Shown: positions 50,025-58,703 of the stretch, in pieces
Numbering within the stretch: the stretch's first letter is position 1
Layout of the letters: each line of letters starts with the position of its first letter
NCBI GenBank assembly: GCA_017415715.1
Contig: JAFQFD010000020.1
Location: forward strand, 1 to 64,000
DNA: 64,000 bases
Origin: Bacteroidales bacterium
GTDB lineage: Bacteria > Bacteroidota > Bacteroidia > Bacteroidales > UBA932
Direction of reading: 5' to 3'
The notes under the pieces: generated by a model
What the model was told of the DNA's origin: nothing
Seen by the model: only the letters and a program-made list of their open reading frames with translations
Databases searched by the model: none
Translations under genes and position numbers: made by a program

Positions 50025-50870
50025 CTATTTGCCTCCCTCCAAAATCCTCACAAGATCCTTCTTCATGTCGATGTCGATCGTGCGGTAACGGTTGAAGGCG
50101 CGGCTACCTTCGACGTGACCGGTGAGGGCTGAGACGAGGTTCGGGTCCTTCTTCGACCTCATAACCTCTCTGACGAAGGTGAGGCATTGGGTGAGTTCGG
50201 AGAAGCGGGTGTATTCGCTGTTGTTGTGGGCGTTGTAGTAGCCGCAGCTTATGTTACAGACGGGAATTTCGAGACCTCGCATCTTCAGCTCCACCACGTC
50301 GGTCTTGCCGCCTCGTACCATTTCATAACCGTATTTATGGAGTATGTCCTCAGGGATGAAGTCCGGCGGGCAGAGGACCGTGTCGCCCTTGCCGATGGAC
50401 ACGACGTCCGACGAGCCTTTGCGGTCGCATTCGAGGATGTATGCGACGTCGTCGAAGAACGACAGGTCGCATGCCCTCGCGCCGCGGCATCCGGCCATGT
50501 CGCCGGAGCGCTCCTCCTGCACGAACAGGGCCGCCTTCAGCACCGGCTCGCTGTGCAGCAGGTGCAGTATGACCCACAGGCCGTTCTTGTCGTCGGCCCC
50601 GCACCCGACCCTGTTCCACAGCCGGTCTACGGCGAACACGTTGTCGCCTTCGACCACAATCTCGCGATCGCAAGGAGAGTGAATCTCGTCCAGATGGGCC
50701 GCCACGCATGGGTATACGTCGGCTGTGCCCTTGGTGATGAACAGGTTGCCGATTTTGTCTGTGGCTATGGTCAGCGGCACATCGCCCAGACGGTCAAGCA
50801 CGAAAGACTTGATCCTGTCTTCCATGCCTGACTTTGATATGATCTTGTATAGCTGCTTCAGCAGTTCCAT
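50025..50870 (-). CDS. Zinc metallopeptidase, M20/M42-like
   Basis: 281 residues, cytoplasmic. Metal and catalytic positions typical of the co-catalytic peptidases are present: VAAHLDEIHSP (His, Asp), VGCGADDKNGLW (bridging Asp), LFVQEERSGDMAGCRGA (catalytic Glu-Glu), ILECDRKG (Asp) and the final HNNSEYTRFSE (His). It is shorter than M42 aminopeptidases (about 350). Probably cleaves small peptides. It starts 2 nt after the channel gene in a tight four-gene operon. Confidence 0.82.
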   Translation of the reverse strand: MELLKQLYKIISKSGMEDRIKSFVLDRLGDVPLTIATDKIGNLFITKGTADVYPCVAAHLDEIHSPCDREIVVEGDNVFAVDRLWNRVGCGADDKNGLWVILHLLHSEPVLKAALFVQEERSGDMAGCRGARACDLSFFDDVAYILECDRKGSSDVVSIGKGDTVLCPPDFIPEDILHKYGYEMVRGGKTDVVELKMRGLEIPVCNISCGYYNAHNNSEYTRFSELTQCLTFVREVMRSKKDPNLVSALTGHVEGSRAFNRYRTIDIDMKKDLVRILEGGK

Positions 50871-50872
50871 GG

Positions 50873-52615
50873 TTATTCTTCCTGCAGGTAGAGCTCTCTC
50901 CAGTAGCCCTTTTCGACAGGGCGTCTGCCGTAGTGCTCTTTGTGCAGCCCATGTGGCTTGCGGGTCTCCAGGTTTCTGTTGAGGACGGTTGCGGCCTGCA
51001 GGATCGCCTCTTGGACATTCTTGTTGAATATCATCAGGTCGTATGAAACCGTGATGAGAAGGACGTTTGCCTCGGTCTTGGTCTTGAGGTAGCGGGCGAT
51101 GTTCTGCTTGCCGACCTTCGGCTGTATCTGATGAGCGTCGGTCCTGATCTGCAGGGTCTCCTCGAGAGTGTTGGAGAAGTCTGCGAAGAGGCGCTTGACT
51201 GTCTCCATGTCATTAGGTATGGCACCCTCGAAGTCCAGTGACGTCTCTCCCTTCTCGCCGCCCAGCTCGAAATGGAAATCGTATGGCGAATTCTTCACGA
51301 TCTGTTCTCCGGCAATGACGACAATCCAGTCGTTCTTGCCGCGTCCCTTCGTGATGTCATCGATAAACTGCTGGAACACAGGGTTTTCGTCGTCAAGGAC
51401 TGTGTAGAAGTTGCAGCGCAGGTCCGGATTCGGATTTGTTCTGGAGAACAGCTCGTTAGCGACATAGTTGAATCCTCCTAGCTGCGCAATGTGCCAGTCA
51501 AAGTAGCTCAGTCCGTTGTCGCCCCTTCCGAGAGGATTGACTATGGTGACTGATGACTCTCTTTCTATATGACATCCATATGCGGTATTGACAAAGAACT
51601 GATTGACCACAATCATGTCCGTCTTCGGCCCGTTGCTGATAGCCGCAGCAAGGTTCTTCATGCGAAGGTTATTCGAGCTTGCCACAGCCTTGGTGACCTC
51701 CGCATCGGTCAGGCCTAACTCATACTGCAGGTCTCCGGCGCTGATGTTCTTGGCCGGGAAGAAAATGCCTCCGCGCTTGATGCTCTTGACAAGCATGAAC
51801 TCATTGATCTTCCAGGCATTCTCCTTAAGCTCCTCCTCCTTGGCGTCCTCGTCCATGACCTCGGTGAACGCGGAGCCTATGAGTCCGGCAGGGACGGCGA
51901 AAATAGCGATACCGAGCACGCCGATGATGCAAGCGATGATGCGTCCGGTGAAGGTGATCGGGGGAGTGTCGGCGAATCCGCCCGGATCGCCGATGTACTG
52001 CGCGAACGCCCATACGACCGATGTCCAGCCGTTGTCGTATACCTCAGGCTGGGCGGCATGCTCCACGAAGAAGAGGATGAACGAAAGTATGAGGGTCACG
52101 ATGGTGAGGAACTGCAGCGACACGACCATCTCCTGCTTCTTCGCCCTGATGGCGCGCGAGAGGATGCTGAACGCCTTCATATACCTGAATATACGCAGCA
52201 GGCGGGCTATTCTGAGGGCCTTGAGCGCAGAGTAAGGCACTTTCATGAAGAACTGCAGGTAGAACGGATATGTAGACAGTATGTCTATAAGTCCATAGAA
52301 CGAGAAGCAGTACCTGAGTCGTCCCTTGAAGCCTTTATACTTCTCATCGAGAAGGTCGGCGCACCATATGCGCAGCGACACCTCTATAGTGAAGAAGATG
52401 GTAGTGAAATAGTCCACGAAATGCAGCCACTTGCCATACCTCTCGACTATCCCGTCATATGTCGACAGAAAGACCTCGAGGGTCGATATCACAATAAGTC
52501 CGATTATGGCATAATCAACATAGTTATGCCACTGCTTTGTGTGCAGATTGTCATCGAAAACGCGGTTAAGCTCCTGCCTGAACAGCTCGATCCTAGATGG
52601 TTTAGTTTCGGTCAT
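50873..52615 (-). CDS. Voltage-gated-like ion channel with non-canonical selectivity filter
   Basis: 580 residues. Six-helix voltage-gated topology: S1 near 26-47, a charged S4 ALRIARLLRIFRYMKAFSILSRAI with regularly spaced Arg, S5 after, and S6 ACIIGVLGIAIFAVPAGLIGSAF. Where potassium channels have TVGYGD this has WAFAQYIGDPGGFADTPP. The C-terminal 300 residues are soluble with several domains of unknown type (EYELGLTDAEV-like and DWIVVIAGEQI stretches). Ion selectivity is therefore unclear. Second-last gene of the vsr-nudix-channel-peptidase operon, 2-nt gaps. Confidence 0.82.
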   Translation of the reverse strand: MTETKPSRIELFRQELNRVFDDNLHTKQWHNYVDYAIIGLIVISTLEVFLSTYDGIVERYGKWLHFVDYFTTIFFTIEVSLRIWCADLLDEKYKGFKGRLRYCFSFYGLIDILSTYPFYLQFFMKVPYSALKALRIARLLRIFRYMKAFSILSRAIRAKKQEMVVSLQFLTIVTLILSFILFFVEHAAQPEVYDNGWTSVVWAFAQYIGDPGGFADTPPITFTGRIIACIIGVLGIAIFAVPAGLIGSAFTEVMDEDAKEEELKENAWKINEFMLVKSIKRGGIFFPAKNISAGDLQYELGLTDAEVTKAVASSNNLRMKNLAAAISNGPKTDMIVVNQFFVNTAYGCHIERESSVTIVNPLGRGDNGLSYFDWHIAQLGGFNYVANELFSRTNPNPDLRCNFYTVLDDENPVFQQFIDDITKGRGKNDWIVVIAGEQIVKNSPYDFHFELGGEKGETSLDFEGAIPNDMETVKRLFADFSNTLEETLQIRTDAHQIQPKVGKQNIARYLKTKTEANVLLITVSYDLMIFNKNVQEAILQAATVLNRNLETRKPHGLHKEHYGRRPVEKGYWRELYLQEE

Positions 52616-52617
52616 GT

Positions 52618-53004
52618 CTATATATTATCTTTTATATTATCTACCAGGCCCGCGTCTGCCGGCAGCCACTTGACGGAGTCCAGCGTGTCGCGGGTCAGCC
52701 AGGCTGACGCCTCGTGCTCATTCAGGTGCATGGACTCCGACAGGAGGGTGCACATGAAGCAGTGCATGGTCAGATGGAAGGCAGGGTAGTCCCACTCCAC
52801 AGTCTCCAGCAGCCCGCCGACCTCGATCTCGGCGTCGAGCTCCTCCCGGATCTCGCGCACGAGAGCCTCCTGCGGGCATTCCCCGGGCTCGATCTTCCCG
52901 CCGGGGAACTCCCACCAGCCCCGCCACTCGCCATACCCGCGCTGCGTGGCGAACACCTCTCCGTCCCGGACAATTATCGCTGCTACAACTTCGATTGTCT
53001 TCAT
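52618..53004 (-). CDS. NUDIX hydrolase, MutT-like
   Basis: 128 residues. The Nudix box GGKIEPGECPQEALVREIRE then EL is complete (Gly36 to Glu55). The start VVAAIIVRDGEVFATQRGYGEWRGWWEFP matches (8-oxo-)dGTP diphosphatases and CTP pyrophosphohydrolases that clean up damaged nucleotides. Lies 4 nt after vsr and 2 nt before the channel gene. Confidence 0.92.
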   Translation of the reverse strand: MKTIEVVAAIIVRDGEVFATQRGYGEWRGWWEFPGGKIEPGECPQEALVREIREELDAEIEVGGLLETVEWDYPAFHLTMHCFMCTLLSESMHLNEHEASAWLTRDTLDSVKWLPADAGLVDNIKDNI

Positions 53005-53008
53005 TTCC

Positions 53009-53584
53009 TTACTCCTTTGACTCCTTCTTTATCCGTTTCGGGATAGGGTAGAGGGCGTTGATCTCCGCTTCAAGCGCTGCCTGACGCGCAAGCATCGCCT
53101 CCCGTTCACGTCTTGCCTCCAGGCGGCTCTGCCGCTTGCAGGCTTCGCGCTCCCGTCTCAGCTCTCCGGCCCTGCGGATTTCATCCGCCAAGGCCTCCAG
53201 CCTCGCCTGCGCCGCTCCGCCCCGCAGCTCACACTCCCATATCGTGATCACGGTCCATCCCAGAGCCTCCAGATGCGCCTCCGTCACCTCGTCCCGATGC
53301 CGGTTCCTCGCGATCTTCGCCTCCCAGAACTCCTCGTTCGTCTTCGGTCTAGTCGCATATCTGCACCCCTTGTGCCCATGCCAGAAGCATCCGTTCACCA
53401 TGATCGCGACTCCATACTTCGGCAGCACGACATCAGGCCTCCCCGGCAGCCTCCGGTCCTGCAGCCGGAACCTGAACCCACGCGCATGCAACCCCTTCCG
53501 AACCAGAATCTCCGGCTTGGTATCCTTCCCGCGGATGCGGGACATGCACACATGGCGCTGTGCGGGGGTGAGGGGGTCGGGCAT
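53009..53584 (-). CDS. vsr: Very short patch repair endonuclease (Vsr) with long C-terminal tail
   Basis: 191 residues from ATG 53584. The Vsr signature is complete: LTPAQRHVCMSRIRGKDTKPE, then GFRFRLQDRRLPGRPDVVLPKYGVAIMVNGCFWHGH with the Asp/His/Cys catalytic and zinc residues. It nicks 5' to T:G mismatches made by deamination of 5-methylcytosine. Residues about 135-191 are an Arg/Glu/Ala-rich helical extension absent from the standard 135-155-residue form. No cytosine methyltransferase is in the window. First gene of a repair-flavoured operon. Confidence 0.93.
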   Translation of the reverse strand: MPDPLTPAQRHVCMSRIRGKDTKPEILVRKGLHARGFRFRLQDRRLPGRPDVVLPKYGVAIMVNGCFWHGHKGCRYATRPKTNEEFWEAKIARNRHRDEVTEAHLEALGWTVITIWECELRGGAAQARLEALADEIRRAGELRREREACKRQSRLEARREREAMLARQAALEAEINALYPIPKRIKKESKE

Positions 53585-53605
53585 GGGGTTATATGTCAAA
53601 GATAG

Positions 53606-53713
53606 CTACGACAGGTACTGTTTTATATCCGTCCTCAGTGCCTCAATTGAAGAGTCAATAAAGGCTTTGTGATATCCATCAACAAGTCGTCGAGTAGAGA
53701 AATTTTCCTGCAT
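53606..53713 (-). pseudogene. 35-codon fragment just upstream of vsr
   Basis: From ATG 53713 to TAG 53608-53606 the frame encodes MQENFSTRRLVDGYHKAFID plus 15 more residues. The sequence looks like the N-terminus of a larger protein (an NFSTRRLVDGYHKAFID start) rather than a complete small protein, and lies where a restriction or methylase partner of vsr would be expected. It could also be a genuine short peptide. Confidence 0.35.
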
Positions 53714-53968
53714 GAGAATTATAATAATCAAACATACGAAGTTACATATTTATTTTATTTATTCGCCTGTTTGAGTATGTAAAATCATTTGTTTTCAATG
53801 ATGCCCTTCTATTGGCGGGTATCGGGGACGGTAAGGCGCGATATCGTCCATGATGCTCCACGTTTTAAGGGTATCGAGTACGATGTCGCCGGGAATCGTT
53901 CCGGATATCGCCATATTATCGTAACACTCCTCTGGTTTCTATTGTATTCCTGTAAAATTGTTTGTGGT

Positions 53969-54826
53969 ATGACTGATTTTACTGGTGGTGGTCTTTTCGG
54001 GATGCGGGATGTTGTGGTTCCGGCGTGGAGGAAGAAGACTGTGAGTGCTGAGGAGTTGCGGGAGGCGGGGATTGAGCGTCTGGTCACCGAGTGCGGGGAG
54101 GTGCTGCGTGCGAAGTATGTGAAGCAGGCTTTGGGGAGCATGTCGAAGCCGACGTTCCTGCAGGACATGTTGGGGAAGGAATACATTGTCATGGTGATTG
54201 ACAAGGCGGTGGAGATGCATGGCTGTCCGGAGTCGGAGAGGCTCTGTTATGCGGAGGTTGTGGACTATCTGTCTCAGTATGAGAGGCATGGCATGCTTGA
54301 GTGCACACGCTTCTGCGTGTCGACGGAGATCAAGATGAATCTGTTCGAGTTGGATGTGTATGAGGATGACCTGAGCTTGCGCCTGAAGTTCAATGGCCGT
54401 TATCTGCCTGTCAGAGAATATGAAAATCCGGACATGGGCCTGCTTAAGGCCATAGTCTATGTGGATGCGGCGATTGACCTGATTAGGATGGGACATGAGT
54501 CCATAATGCGCGAGCTGGAGTCGGTATACATGTCCCAGGAGATATACCATGGATTCGCTCCGCGTGTCATAGAGCCGTTCGTGTCGAAGTACAAGGGACG
54601 CAAGAGTGTCAGGTACAAGGGCAACAGATGCACCATACACTTCTATCTTTCGGATGAGGACAAGGCTGTCATATCATTCTTCAGGGACCGTATGCCTTGG
54701 GACATGCCGGAGCCGCCGACCGACCCTGAAAGCCTCAGGGCGGCCTGTGCGGAGGAGGGGTCTCCATACTTCATAGTAAAGCTGAGCAGGAAAGACCGCA
54801 GACTGCTGAAGCTCCCGAAGCCTTAG
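53969..54826 (+). CDS. Protein of unknown function
   Basis: 285 residues from ATG 53969 (MTDFTGGGLFGMRDVV). An in-frame open region reaches back to 53789, but those 60 residues are low-complexity/hydrophobic and unlike a coding start. No signal peptide, membrane helix or motif is recognised; the middle is rich in acidic and aromatic residues. Its stop overlaps the end of the convergent DUF368 gene by 4 nt. Confidence 0.7.
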   Translation: MTDFTGGGLFGMRDVVVPAWRKKTVSAEELREAGIERLVTECGEVLRAKYVKQALGSMSKPTFLQDMLGKEYIVMVIDKAVEMHGCPESERLCYAEVVDYLSQYERHGMLECTRFCVSTEIKMNLFELDVYEDDLSLRLKFNGRYLPVREYENPDMGLLKAIVYVDAAIDLIRMGHESIMRELESVYMSQEIYHGFAPRVIEPFVSKYKGRKSVRYKGNRCTIHFYLSDEDKAVISFFRDRMPWDMPEPPTDPESLRAACAEEGSPYFIVKLSRKDRRLLKLPKP

Positions 54827-55731
54827 TTTTCTTTTTTCTTTCCGATGAACTTTCCGGCTATCTCTATGCCGGTGACAAGGCAGAAGCCTATGAGGGCGAA
54901 GAGGATGGCCCAGCCTATCTGGAGGCCGCCGGCCCTCTCGGCCTGTGCAAGCGCTTCGGCGTTGCTCCAAGGCCAGACCTTGACGAGCGAGCCGATGATG
55001 AATCCGGCCAGCACGATCAGTGTTTCCTTGTTCCAGCGGGCCAGGAGCCAGTGCAGGAACTTTGAGAAACCGAGGATGCCGACCACTGCTCCGACGAGGA
55101 ATACGCAGAGAATGAGGAGGTTCTGGCCGAAGTTCTCTCCGGCCACCAGGCCTGAGATCGCTGCCATGATATACTGGTATTTGCCGAGGATCAGCAGTAT
55201 GAAGCTGCCGGAAATGCCCGGGAGAATCATGGCGCATATGGCTATCGCTCCGCTGAGGAATATGAACCAGAGAGCGTCCGGTGTCTGGGTAGGCGAGAGG
55301 GTGCATACGGTCACGCCGAGCACGCCGCCGAGGATCACGAACAGTATCTCACGCAGCTTCCATCCTGAAATCCCACGAAGGATGAAGATGGACGATGCCA
55401 CGATGAGGCCGAAGAAGAATGCCCATGTCTGGATGGGGTAGGCTGTGAGCAGGGTCTGCATGAGTCCTGCGAGGAGGACGACGCTGATGCCGATACCGAG
55501 CACGATTGAAACCAGGAATGTGCCGTTGATGTGCTTCCAGAAGGCTTTGAACTGGCCTTTGAAGAGAAGCTTCATGGCTTCCGCGTTGATAGATGCTATC
55601 GAGCCGACGAACTCGTCGTATATGCCCATTATGAATGCTATGGTGCCTCCTGACACGCCCGGGATGACGTCAGCCGCTCCCATGCAGGCGCCCTTGAGAG
55701 TCACCATGAGGTATTTCTTGAGATTGTTCAT
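54823..55731 (-). CDS. DUF368-family membrane protein
   Basis: 302 residues with about eight helices. The family start LKGACMGAADVIPGVSGGTIAFIMGIYDEFV is unmistakable, and CAMILPGISGSFILLILGKYQYIM is the inverted-repeat counterpart. Relatives have been linked to lipid-carrier (undecaprenyl phosphate) recycling; that function is not shown here. Its start codon overlaps the stop of the DUF6913 gene at 55731. Confidence 0.92.
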   Translation of the reverse strand: MNNLKKYLMVTLKGACMGAADVIPGVSGGTIAFIMGIYDEFVGSIASINAEAMKLLFKGQFKAFWKHINGTFLVSIVLGIGISVVLLAGLMQTLLTAYPIQTWAFFFGLIVASSIFILRGISGWKLREILFVILGGVLGVTVCTLSPTQTPDALWFIFLSGAIAICAMILPGISGSFILLILGKYQYIMAAISGLVAGENFGQNLLILCVFLVGAVVGILGFSKFLHWLLARWNKETLIVLAGFIIGSLVKVWPWSNAEALAQAERAGGLQIGWAILFALIGFCLVTGIEIAGKFIGKKKEN

Positions 55732-56270
55732 TATCCTATTCTGTTTATGAAATCAGTCATGGCTTCGAATATTCTCCTTGAGTCGGAGCGCAGGTCTTCG
55801 GTCTGGTTGCCGGTGATCACGAGGTCATAGACATGGCCGGGGAAGCTGCGGCGGCCGATCTTGAACCGGGCCTTGGCGCATTTGCTGACGAACTCGATAG
55901 GGAAGTCTCCGTTGTCGATGAGTGATATGAAGAGGTCGCTCTTCTCTCCGACAAGGCCTATGACCTTGCTCAGGTCAGGCGTGCCGATCCAGTCCAGCTC
56001 CTTCTTGAGGATGGTGGTCTGGATGCTGGTGATGAGGAGTTCCTCCTTGTCGAGTCTCCTGAAGTCGAAGAAATAGATGTTGACTTTGACTCCGGTCTTG
56101 CGTCCCCATTCGAGGATGTCGGCCCTGAGCTGGTCGAAGCGAGGCTCCTCCACGTCCATGACCACATTGGCCGTAGTGATCTCCCTCATCGGGAGAAGAC
56201 CTGTCGGCTCGCTGCTGATGAACTTTGCGAGTTTCCTCTTTCTGAATATGTTTTTGATCTTGTCGAACAT
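55731..56270 (-). CDS. DUF6913-family protein
   Basis: 179 residues, soluble, with a basic start (MFDKIKNIFRKRKLAKFI). The blocks VKVNIYFFDFRR, KVIGLVGEKSDLFISLIDNGDFPIEFVSKCAKARFKIGR and HVYDLVITG are typical of this Bacteroidetes family of unknown function. Between the PfkB kinase (2 nt) and DUF368 (1-nt overlap) in one operon. Confidence 0.82.
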   Translation of the reverse strand: MFDKIKNIFRKRKLAKFISSEPTGLLPMREITTANVVMDVEEPRFDQLRADILEWGRKTGVKVNIYFFDFRRLDKEELLITSIQTTILKKELDWIGTPDLSKVIGLVGEKSDLFISLIDNGDFPIEFVSKCAKARFKIGRRSFPGHVYDLVITGNQTEDLRSDSRRIFEAMTDFINRIG

Positions 56271-56272
56271 GA

Positions 56273-57277
56273 TTATCTGACTGTTGGGGTGTTGGCGGCT
56301 ATGAGCTCACGGATCTCCTGCTTTGCGGCCTTCCAGCGAGGGATGTCGATCTTGGTGCCGACTACTTCCACGACCTTTGCCGCGATGATCGAACCGACCT
56401 CTCCGCAGACCTTCAGCGGCATGCCGAGCGAGTGGGCGTAGAGGAAGCCTGCGGCGTATGTGTCGCCGGCTCCGGTTGCGTCGACCGGTGTTGCAGGCCA
56501 TGCATTGATGAAGTGGCTCTCGTCGCCGCTCTTGACCATGGAACCTTCCTTGCCGACCTTGACGACTGCGATCTTGCAGTGTCTTGCGATCTCGTCAAGC
56601 GCCTCCTTCGGATCGCACTTGGTATATGCCTTCGCCTCTGTCTCATTGGCGAATACGATGTCTACATAGTTCTCTACGATGTCATGAAGGAAAGCGTCGT
56701 TCGACTCCACCACGTTGTATGATGCCATGTCCAGGGATATGATGCATCCGGCTTCTTTCGCAAGCTCTACGGCTCTGCGGATAGTGGCCTGGTTCTGAAC
56801 AAGATAGCCCTCGATGTGGAAGTAGTCGTAACCCTGGAAATACTCGGGCTTGAGGTCTTCGGGAACAAGCTCCAGAGCTGCTCCGAGGTATACTGCGAAT
56901 GTCCTTTCTGCATTAGGTGCGGTGATGAACACCATCGCTCTTCCCGACGAGTTGACTCCCTTCAGGAGCATCGACTTGATGCCGTACTGGGCCTGGTCGC
57001 TCTTGAACAGATGTCCCAGGTCGTCGTCTCCGACCTTGCCGATGAATCCGGACTCCATGCCGAAGATGGCTGTGCCTGTGATGGTGTTGGCGGCTGAGCC
57101 GCCGGCCACGAGCTGCACGCCCATCGGCTTGAGTGTTCTCCATATCTTGTCTCCGGTCTCCATGTCGACGTGCTGCATGCTTCCTTTCGGAAGATGGAAT
57201 TCCTTGAGAAACCTGTCATCTGGAAGGACGGCCAGAATGTCCGTCAGAGCATTGCCTATACCTAAAATGGACGCCAT
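56273..57277 (-). CDS. PfkB-family sugar/nucleoside kinase, adenosine-kinase-like
   Basis: 334 residues from ATG 57277 (MASILGIGNALTDILAVLPDD). Signatures are the N-terminal VAGGSAANTITGTAIFG and the C-terminal ATP-site VDATGAGDTYAAGFLYAH with catalytic Asp. It resembles the Bacteroidetes adenosine-kinase branch, phosphorylating a nucleoside or sugar with ATP. Exact substrate cannot be told. First gene of the operon with DUF6913 and DUF368. Confidence 0.9.
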   Translation of the reverse strand: MASILGIGNALTDILAVLPDDRFLKEFHLPKGSMQHVDMETGDKIWRTLKPMGVQLVAGGSAANTITGTAIFGMESGFIGKVGDDDLGHLFKSDQAQYGIKSMLLKGVNSSGRAMVFITAPNAERTFAVYLGAALELVPEDLKPEYFQGYDYFHIEGYLVQNQATIRRAVELAKEAGCIISLDMASYNVVESNDAFLHDIVENYVDIVFANETEAKAYTKCDPKEALDEIARHCKIAVVKVGKEGSMVKSGDESHFINAWPATPVDATGAGDTYAAGFLYAHSLGMPLKVCGEVGSIIAAKVVEVVGTKIDIPRWKAAKQEIRELIAANTPTVR

Positions 57278-57304
57278 AACTTTCAATTATTATATATGAA
57301 CTTA

Positions 57305-57333
57305 CAAAGTTATAAAACTTTTGGATAAATTTG
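57305..57333. promoter_or_regulatory. Overlapping divergent promoters
   Basis: On the minus strand TAACTTTG (57312-57305) fits the -7 consensus for the kinase operon; on the plus strand TAAATTTG (57326-57333) fits the -7 consensus for the flippase-like gene. The two boxes are 13 nt apart, so binding of polymerase to one may exclude the other. Confidence 0.5.
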
Positions 57334-57343
57334 CAGTCTTGCA

Positions 57344-58366
57344 ATGACAGCACACATGAATCCTACGATAAAGAAAACATTGAAATATCTGGCATCGGCT
57401 GCTGTTGCCGTTCTGCTTCTGTGGTTCTCGTTCCGAGATGTGGAATGGGCGTCATTCGCGGCAGTGCTGAAGGAGTGCCATTGGGGCTATGTGGCCCTGT
57501 CCATGGCGGCGGGCTCATTCGCCTTCCTGCTTCGCGCCCTGCGCTGGCGCAGGCTCCTGATGCCGATAGACGAGAGCATCTCCACGCTCACTACGTTCAA
57601 CGGAGTGAACATAGGAATGATATCCAATTTCGTCTTCCCGCGCATCGGCGAATTTGTCCGCTGCGGCGTGATCACACGCCGCTCGGCGCCGGTCGATCCG
57701 GAGCATCCTGACAAGAAGAAGGCTTCATATGACAAGGTGCTCGGAACTGTCGTCCTGGAGAGGAGCTGGGAGCTTCTGGTCATGCTCCTCCTGCTTGCAG
57801 TTGTGGTGATTGCGGGCTTCAAGAGGTTCGGCGGATTCTTTGTCGAGCAGATATGGAACCCTATGGCCCAGAGGCTGGATTTCAGCATCTGGTGGATAGT
57901 CGCATTGCTTGTCGCTGTTTCTGTTGCCGGACTGTGGCTTTTATGGCGCTATAGAGAGTCAAATGCCTTCTGCAGCAAGGTATGGGGCATATTCAAGGGC
58001 ATACTCCAGGGCTTTGCAAGCTGTCTGAATATGGATAAGAAATGGCTGTTCTTTGCGTACACAGCATGCATCTGGCTCACATACTGGCTGATGGCTGCCA
58101 GCACTGTCTGGGCTGCGCCGTTCCTTGAACATCTTGACATCATAGACGCGCTCTTCCTGTCGCTGGTCGGCGGCATCGGCTTCGCCGTGCCCGTCCCGGG
58201 CGGCATCGGCGCCTTCCACTTTGTGATCAGCCTGGCGCTCTCCATGGTGTATGGCATACCTATGGAAATGGGTATAATATACGCCACTCTCTCCCACACA
58301 TCACAGGCCATCACGCAGATCTTCTTCGGTGCCGTGTCATATGTAGTCGAGGCAGTAAGGAAGTAG
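57344..58366 (+). CDS. Flippase-like / lysylphosphatidylglycerol-synthase-type membrane protein (UPF0104)
   Basis: 340 residues with about eight helices. LLLWFSFRDVEWASFAAVLKECHWGYVALSMAA, LLRALRWRRLLMP, NGVNIGMISNFVFPRIGEFVRCGVI and the C-terminal GGIGFAVPVPGGIGAFHF are the standard blocks of the AglD/MprF-transmembrane family. No synthase domain follows, so it is a lipid-flippase-like membrane unit. ATG 57344 is close to the predicted transcription start; ATG 57356 is an alternative. Confidence 0.87.
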   Translation: MTAHMNPTIKKTLKYLASAAVAVLLLWFSFRDVEWASFAAVLKECHWGYVALSMAAGSFAFLLRALRWRRLLMPIDESISTLTTFNGVNIGMISNFVFPRIGEFVRCGVITRRSAPVDPEHPDKKKASYDKVLGTVVLERSWELLVMLLLLAVVVIAGFKRFGGFFVEQIWNPMAQRLDFSIWWIVALLVAVSVAGLWLLWRYRESNAFCSKVWGIFKGILQGFASCLNMDKKWLFFAYTACIWLTYWLMAASTVWAAPFLEHLDIIDALFLSLVGGIGFAVPVPGGIGAFHFVISLALSMVYGIPMEMGIIYATLSHTSQAITQIFFGAVSYVVEAVRK

Positions 58367-58411
58367 CTGCTGGCATTCGTTTTGAGATGCGATTGTCAAA
58401 AGGACAATACA

Positions 58412-58669
58412 ATGAAAACGAACATCAAGCATCTTGAGAAGGAACGCCGTTTCTCAACAGTAGTCGATGGCCACGAGGCTCATGTGGATTATGTCATCAG
58501 TGAAGGAGCGCTGGTTGTCACCCATACATTCGTACCGAAGCCCATCAAGGGCCGGGGCATCGCGTCGGACCTGGTCCGCGAAGCATACCGCTTCGCCGAC
58601 CTGAACGGCCTCCGCTGTAAGGCCACATGCTCCTACGCCCTCGCATGGCTTGCCCAACACCCTGATTAA
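58412..58669 (+). CDS. Small GNAT-type acetyltransferase-like protein
   Basis: 85 residues from ATG 58412. EAHVDYVISEGALVVTHTFVPKPIKGRGIASDLVREAYRFA is the acetyl-CoA-binding core of the one-domain GNAT family (YjdJ type). KATCSYALAWLAQHPD is the expected ending. Substrate unknown. 45 nt after the flippase gene. Confidence 0.9.
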   Translation: MKTNIKHLEKERRFSTVVDGHEAHVDYVISEGALVVTHTFVPKPIKGRGIASDLVREAYRFADLNGLRCKATCSYALAWLAQHPD

Positions 58670-58703
58670 CGCGCTGGTGCTCAACACGTTATGCTAGACG
58701 CCA

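Noticed and set aside
53789-53968. 60-residue N-terminal extension of the 285-residue unknown protein
   Set aside because: It is upstream intergenic-like sequence without a credible start context; ATG 53969 gives a better protein start.
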